From an uncultured Dorea sp. (GTDB taxonomy: Bacteria > Bacillota > Clostridia > Lachnospirales > Lachnospiraceae): a DNA stretch of 25,258 bases. Positions 24,676-25,258 of the stretch are shown piece after piece. Both the position numbers and the translations under genes were made by a program. The notes under the pieces were generated by a model, which was not told the origin of the DNA, ran no database searches, and saw only the letters and a list, made by a program, of their open reading frames with translations. The stretch is taken from NCBI GenBank assembly GCA_910578495.1, contig CAJTRE010000019.1, forward strand, positions 26,225 through 51,482, in the 5' to 3' direction. Within the stretch, counting starts at the first letter, position 1. Each line of letters opens with the position of its first letter.

Positions 24676-24706
24676 GAAAAATATAATAATATAGGAGGAC
24701 ACAATT

Positions 24707-24934
24707 ATGCCAAGAGGAAGAAAGAAAACGGAGAATATTACTTTGGAAGAACAGATAGCTTTGGTTGAGAAGGAGATTGAGGCGGCAGAGATTTCATTAA
24801 AAAATTTACGTCAGAAGAGAAAAGATTTGAAAATAAAGATTGAAGAACAGCAAAAGGATGAACTTTATAGGTTGGTTCAGAACTCAGGTAAGAGTTTGGA
24901 AGAAGTTATAGCAATGTTGAAAGAAGAAAATTAA
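24707..24934 (+). CDS. Small basic coiled-coil protein with AT-hook-like N-terminus
   Basis: 75 residues. It opens MPRGRKKTEN, where PRGRKK resembles the minor-groove AT-hook core (G-R-P/K context). Residues about 13-52 form a heptad-like, highly charged helix (EEQIALVEKEIEAAEISLKN, then LRQKRKDLKIKIEEQQ), and the tail is LYRLVQNSGKSLEEVIAMLKEEN. AGGAGG (24693-24698) is 8 bases before ATG, so expression is likely. I do not recognise a named family. A nucleoid-associated or regulatory DNA-binding role is one possibility; it is inferred from composition only. It lies between decayed sequence and insertion-sequence ends, so it may be accessory. Confidence 0.7.
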   Translation: MPRGRKKTENITLEEQIALVEKEIEAAEISLKNLRQKRKDLKIKIEEQQKDELYRLVQNSGKSLEEVIAMLKEEN

Positions 24935-24974
24935 GAAAAGAATGTAAAAGAGTACTGGGATTGAAGTTGCCTGA

Positions 24975-25000
24975 TGTGCCCCCCAAAAGTTAGACTTTTA
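24975..25000. mobile_element. Sequence resembling an IS3-family terminus
   Basis: TGTGCCCCCCAAAAGT followed by TAGACTTTTA looks like the TG-starting CCCCAAAAGTTAGAC ends seen on many IS3-family elements. It contains the small palindrome AAAAGT-TAG-ACTTTT. No IS3 orfA/orfB is present before the IS256 copy begins 22 bases later. It is either a solo remnant or an IS3 element interrupted by IS256. Confidence 0.4.
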
Positions 25001-25060
25001 TTGCGTAGTAGAATTTTTATCGAGTCTGTGAAACTTTTTCTGTAAAATAAAGAAATAACT

Positions 25061-25095
25061 GGTCTTCTATGATAAAATAAAAATCATAGGAGGCC
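25061..25095 (+). promoter_or_regulatory. Leader hairpin that buries the transposase ribosome site
   Basis: A 13-bp stem: GGTCTTCTATGAT (25061-25073) pairs with ATCATAGGAGGCC (25083-25095), two G-T pairs, loop AAAATAAAA. The AGGAGG of the transposase (25088-25093) is inside the 3' arm. TTTTATT follows, so the same structure could also terminate incoming transcription. Confidence 0.75.
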
Positions 25096-25102
25096 TTTTA
25101 TT

Positions 25103-25258
25103 ATGGCAAGAGAAAAGAAAAATGTACACAAGGTTGAAATGACAGAAGGAAAACGGAACATCATCCAGATGCTCCTGCAGGAGTACGATATTGAGTCCGC
25201 TCAGGACATTCAAGAGGCTTTAAAAGACCTGCTCGGCGGAACTATCAAAGAAATGATG
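25103..25258 (+). CDS. IS256 (Mutator-type) transposase, N-terminal part
   Basis: 52 codons open to the window edge. MAREKKNVHKVEMTEGKRN is followed by IIQMLLQEYDIESAQDIQEA and LKDLLGGTIKEMM. The DIQEALKDLLGGTIKEMM stretch is the typical start of IS256-family DDE transposases, just before the conserved EMDxHLG region, which would lie beyond the edge. The ATG is 9 bases after AGGAGG, which the leader hairpin covers. The protein is cut only by the window; whether the full gene is intact cannot be judged. Confidence 0.85.
   Translation, partial: MAREKKNVHKVEMTEGKRNIIQMLLQEYDIESAQDIQEALKDLLGGTIKEMM

Larger units (their letters stand above)
24016..24706. other. AT-rich stretch without an intact gene; remnants only
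   Basis: About 690 bases. An open frame without a start (24051-24152, ending EQYIQTIEKMCMQ) and a 43-codon frame at 24313-24444 are the only protein-like pieces, and both lack ribosome sites. A 9-bp inverted repeat, AACTGATAA (24014-24022) and TTATCAGTT (24194-24202) followed by seven T, may be a split terminator. Base use is more AT-rich than in neighbouring genes. This fits a decayed insertion or a former gene; no RNA gene was recognised. Confidence 0.6.
25022..25258 (+). mobile_element. IS256-family insertion sequence, left end (truncated by window)
   Basis: The probable left inverted repeat begins near 25022 (GAGTCTGTGAAACTTTTTCT then GTAAAATAA), a pattern common to IS256-family ends. 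A leader hairpin and the start of the transposase follow. The right end and target duplication are outside the window or cannot be defined, so the outer boundary is approximate. Confidence 0.65.

Noticed and set aside
24016..25258. CRISPR array, toxin-antitoxin pair or defence island near the insertion sequences
   Set aside because: No regularly spaced repeats, and the only intact small ORF has no partner gene or toxin motif.

Overview
The window reads as chromosomal DNA of a spore-forming, low-to-mid GC Clostridia, most likely a gut Lachnospiraceae (Ruminococcus/Mediterraneibacter/Dorea/Blautia type). The reasons are the order dxs-tlyA-nadK-argR-recN-spoIVB-spo0A, which is typical of Clostridia, strong AGGAGG ribosome sites, sigma-A promoters of the TTGACA/TATAAT type, and a monomeric [FeFe]-hydrogenase. 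Species cannot be fixed from the sequence alone.

Region 1 (1-7000) is the housekeeping/sporulation block: the 3' part of dxs (isoprenoid precursors), tlyA (rRNA 2'-O-methylation), nadK (NADP supply), argR (arginine repressor), recN (recombinational repair), then, after a terminator hairpin, spoIVB (sporulation checkpoint protease) and spo0A (master sporulation regulator). The spoIVB-spo0A gap carries 0A-box-like sites and competing hairpins.

Region 2 (7000-15100) is metabolic: glgA (glycogen synthase), then metF, a stand-alone B12-methionine-synthase reactivation protein, and a shortened metH lacking that reactivation domain. Together these three make the folate branch of methionine synthesis. 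asnA (ammonia-dependent asparagine synthetase) overlaps metH by one base. A single-subunit iron hydrogenase with group-B-like H-cluster motifs follows.

Region 3 (15100-20230) starts with a divergent pair: an isochorismatase-like cysteine hydrolase on the minus strand and a flavodoxin-type iron-sulfur flavoprotein on the plus strand, with a perfect 12-bp palindrome between them. Then come alaS behind a consensus promoter, rpsU, and a ProX/YbaK-type mischarged-tRNA deacylase. The palindrome's half-site, GTAACTATTCAGCCAT, recurs on both sides of rpsU, so this is a dispersed intergenic repeat.

Region 4 (20230-24015) holds a pentapeptide-repeat protein, an unusual ABC-class ATPase of the COG3044 type, trmO (tRNA t6A methyltransferase) and a GNAT acetyltransferase whose start overlaps trmO.

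Region 5 (24016-25258) is accessory: about 690 AT-rich bases with only small ORF remnants, a 75-residue basic coiled-coil protein with an AT-hook-like start, a sequence resembling an IS3-family terminus, and the left end of an IS256-family insertion sequence that runs off the window. A 13-bp hairpin buries the Shine-Dalgarno sequence of that transposase. I saw no tRNA, CRISPR array, phage module or recognisable defence system. The points most worth follow-up are the divergent hydrogenase, the dispersed palindromic repeat, the IS256 leader hairpin and the spo0A control region.
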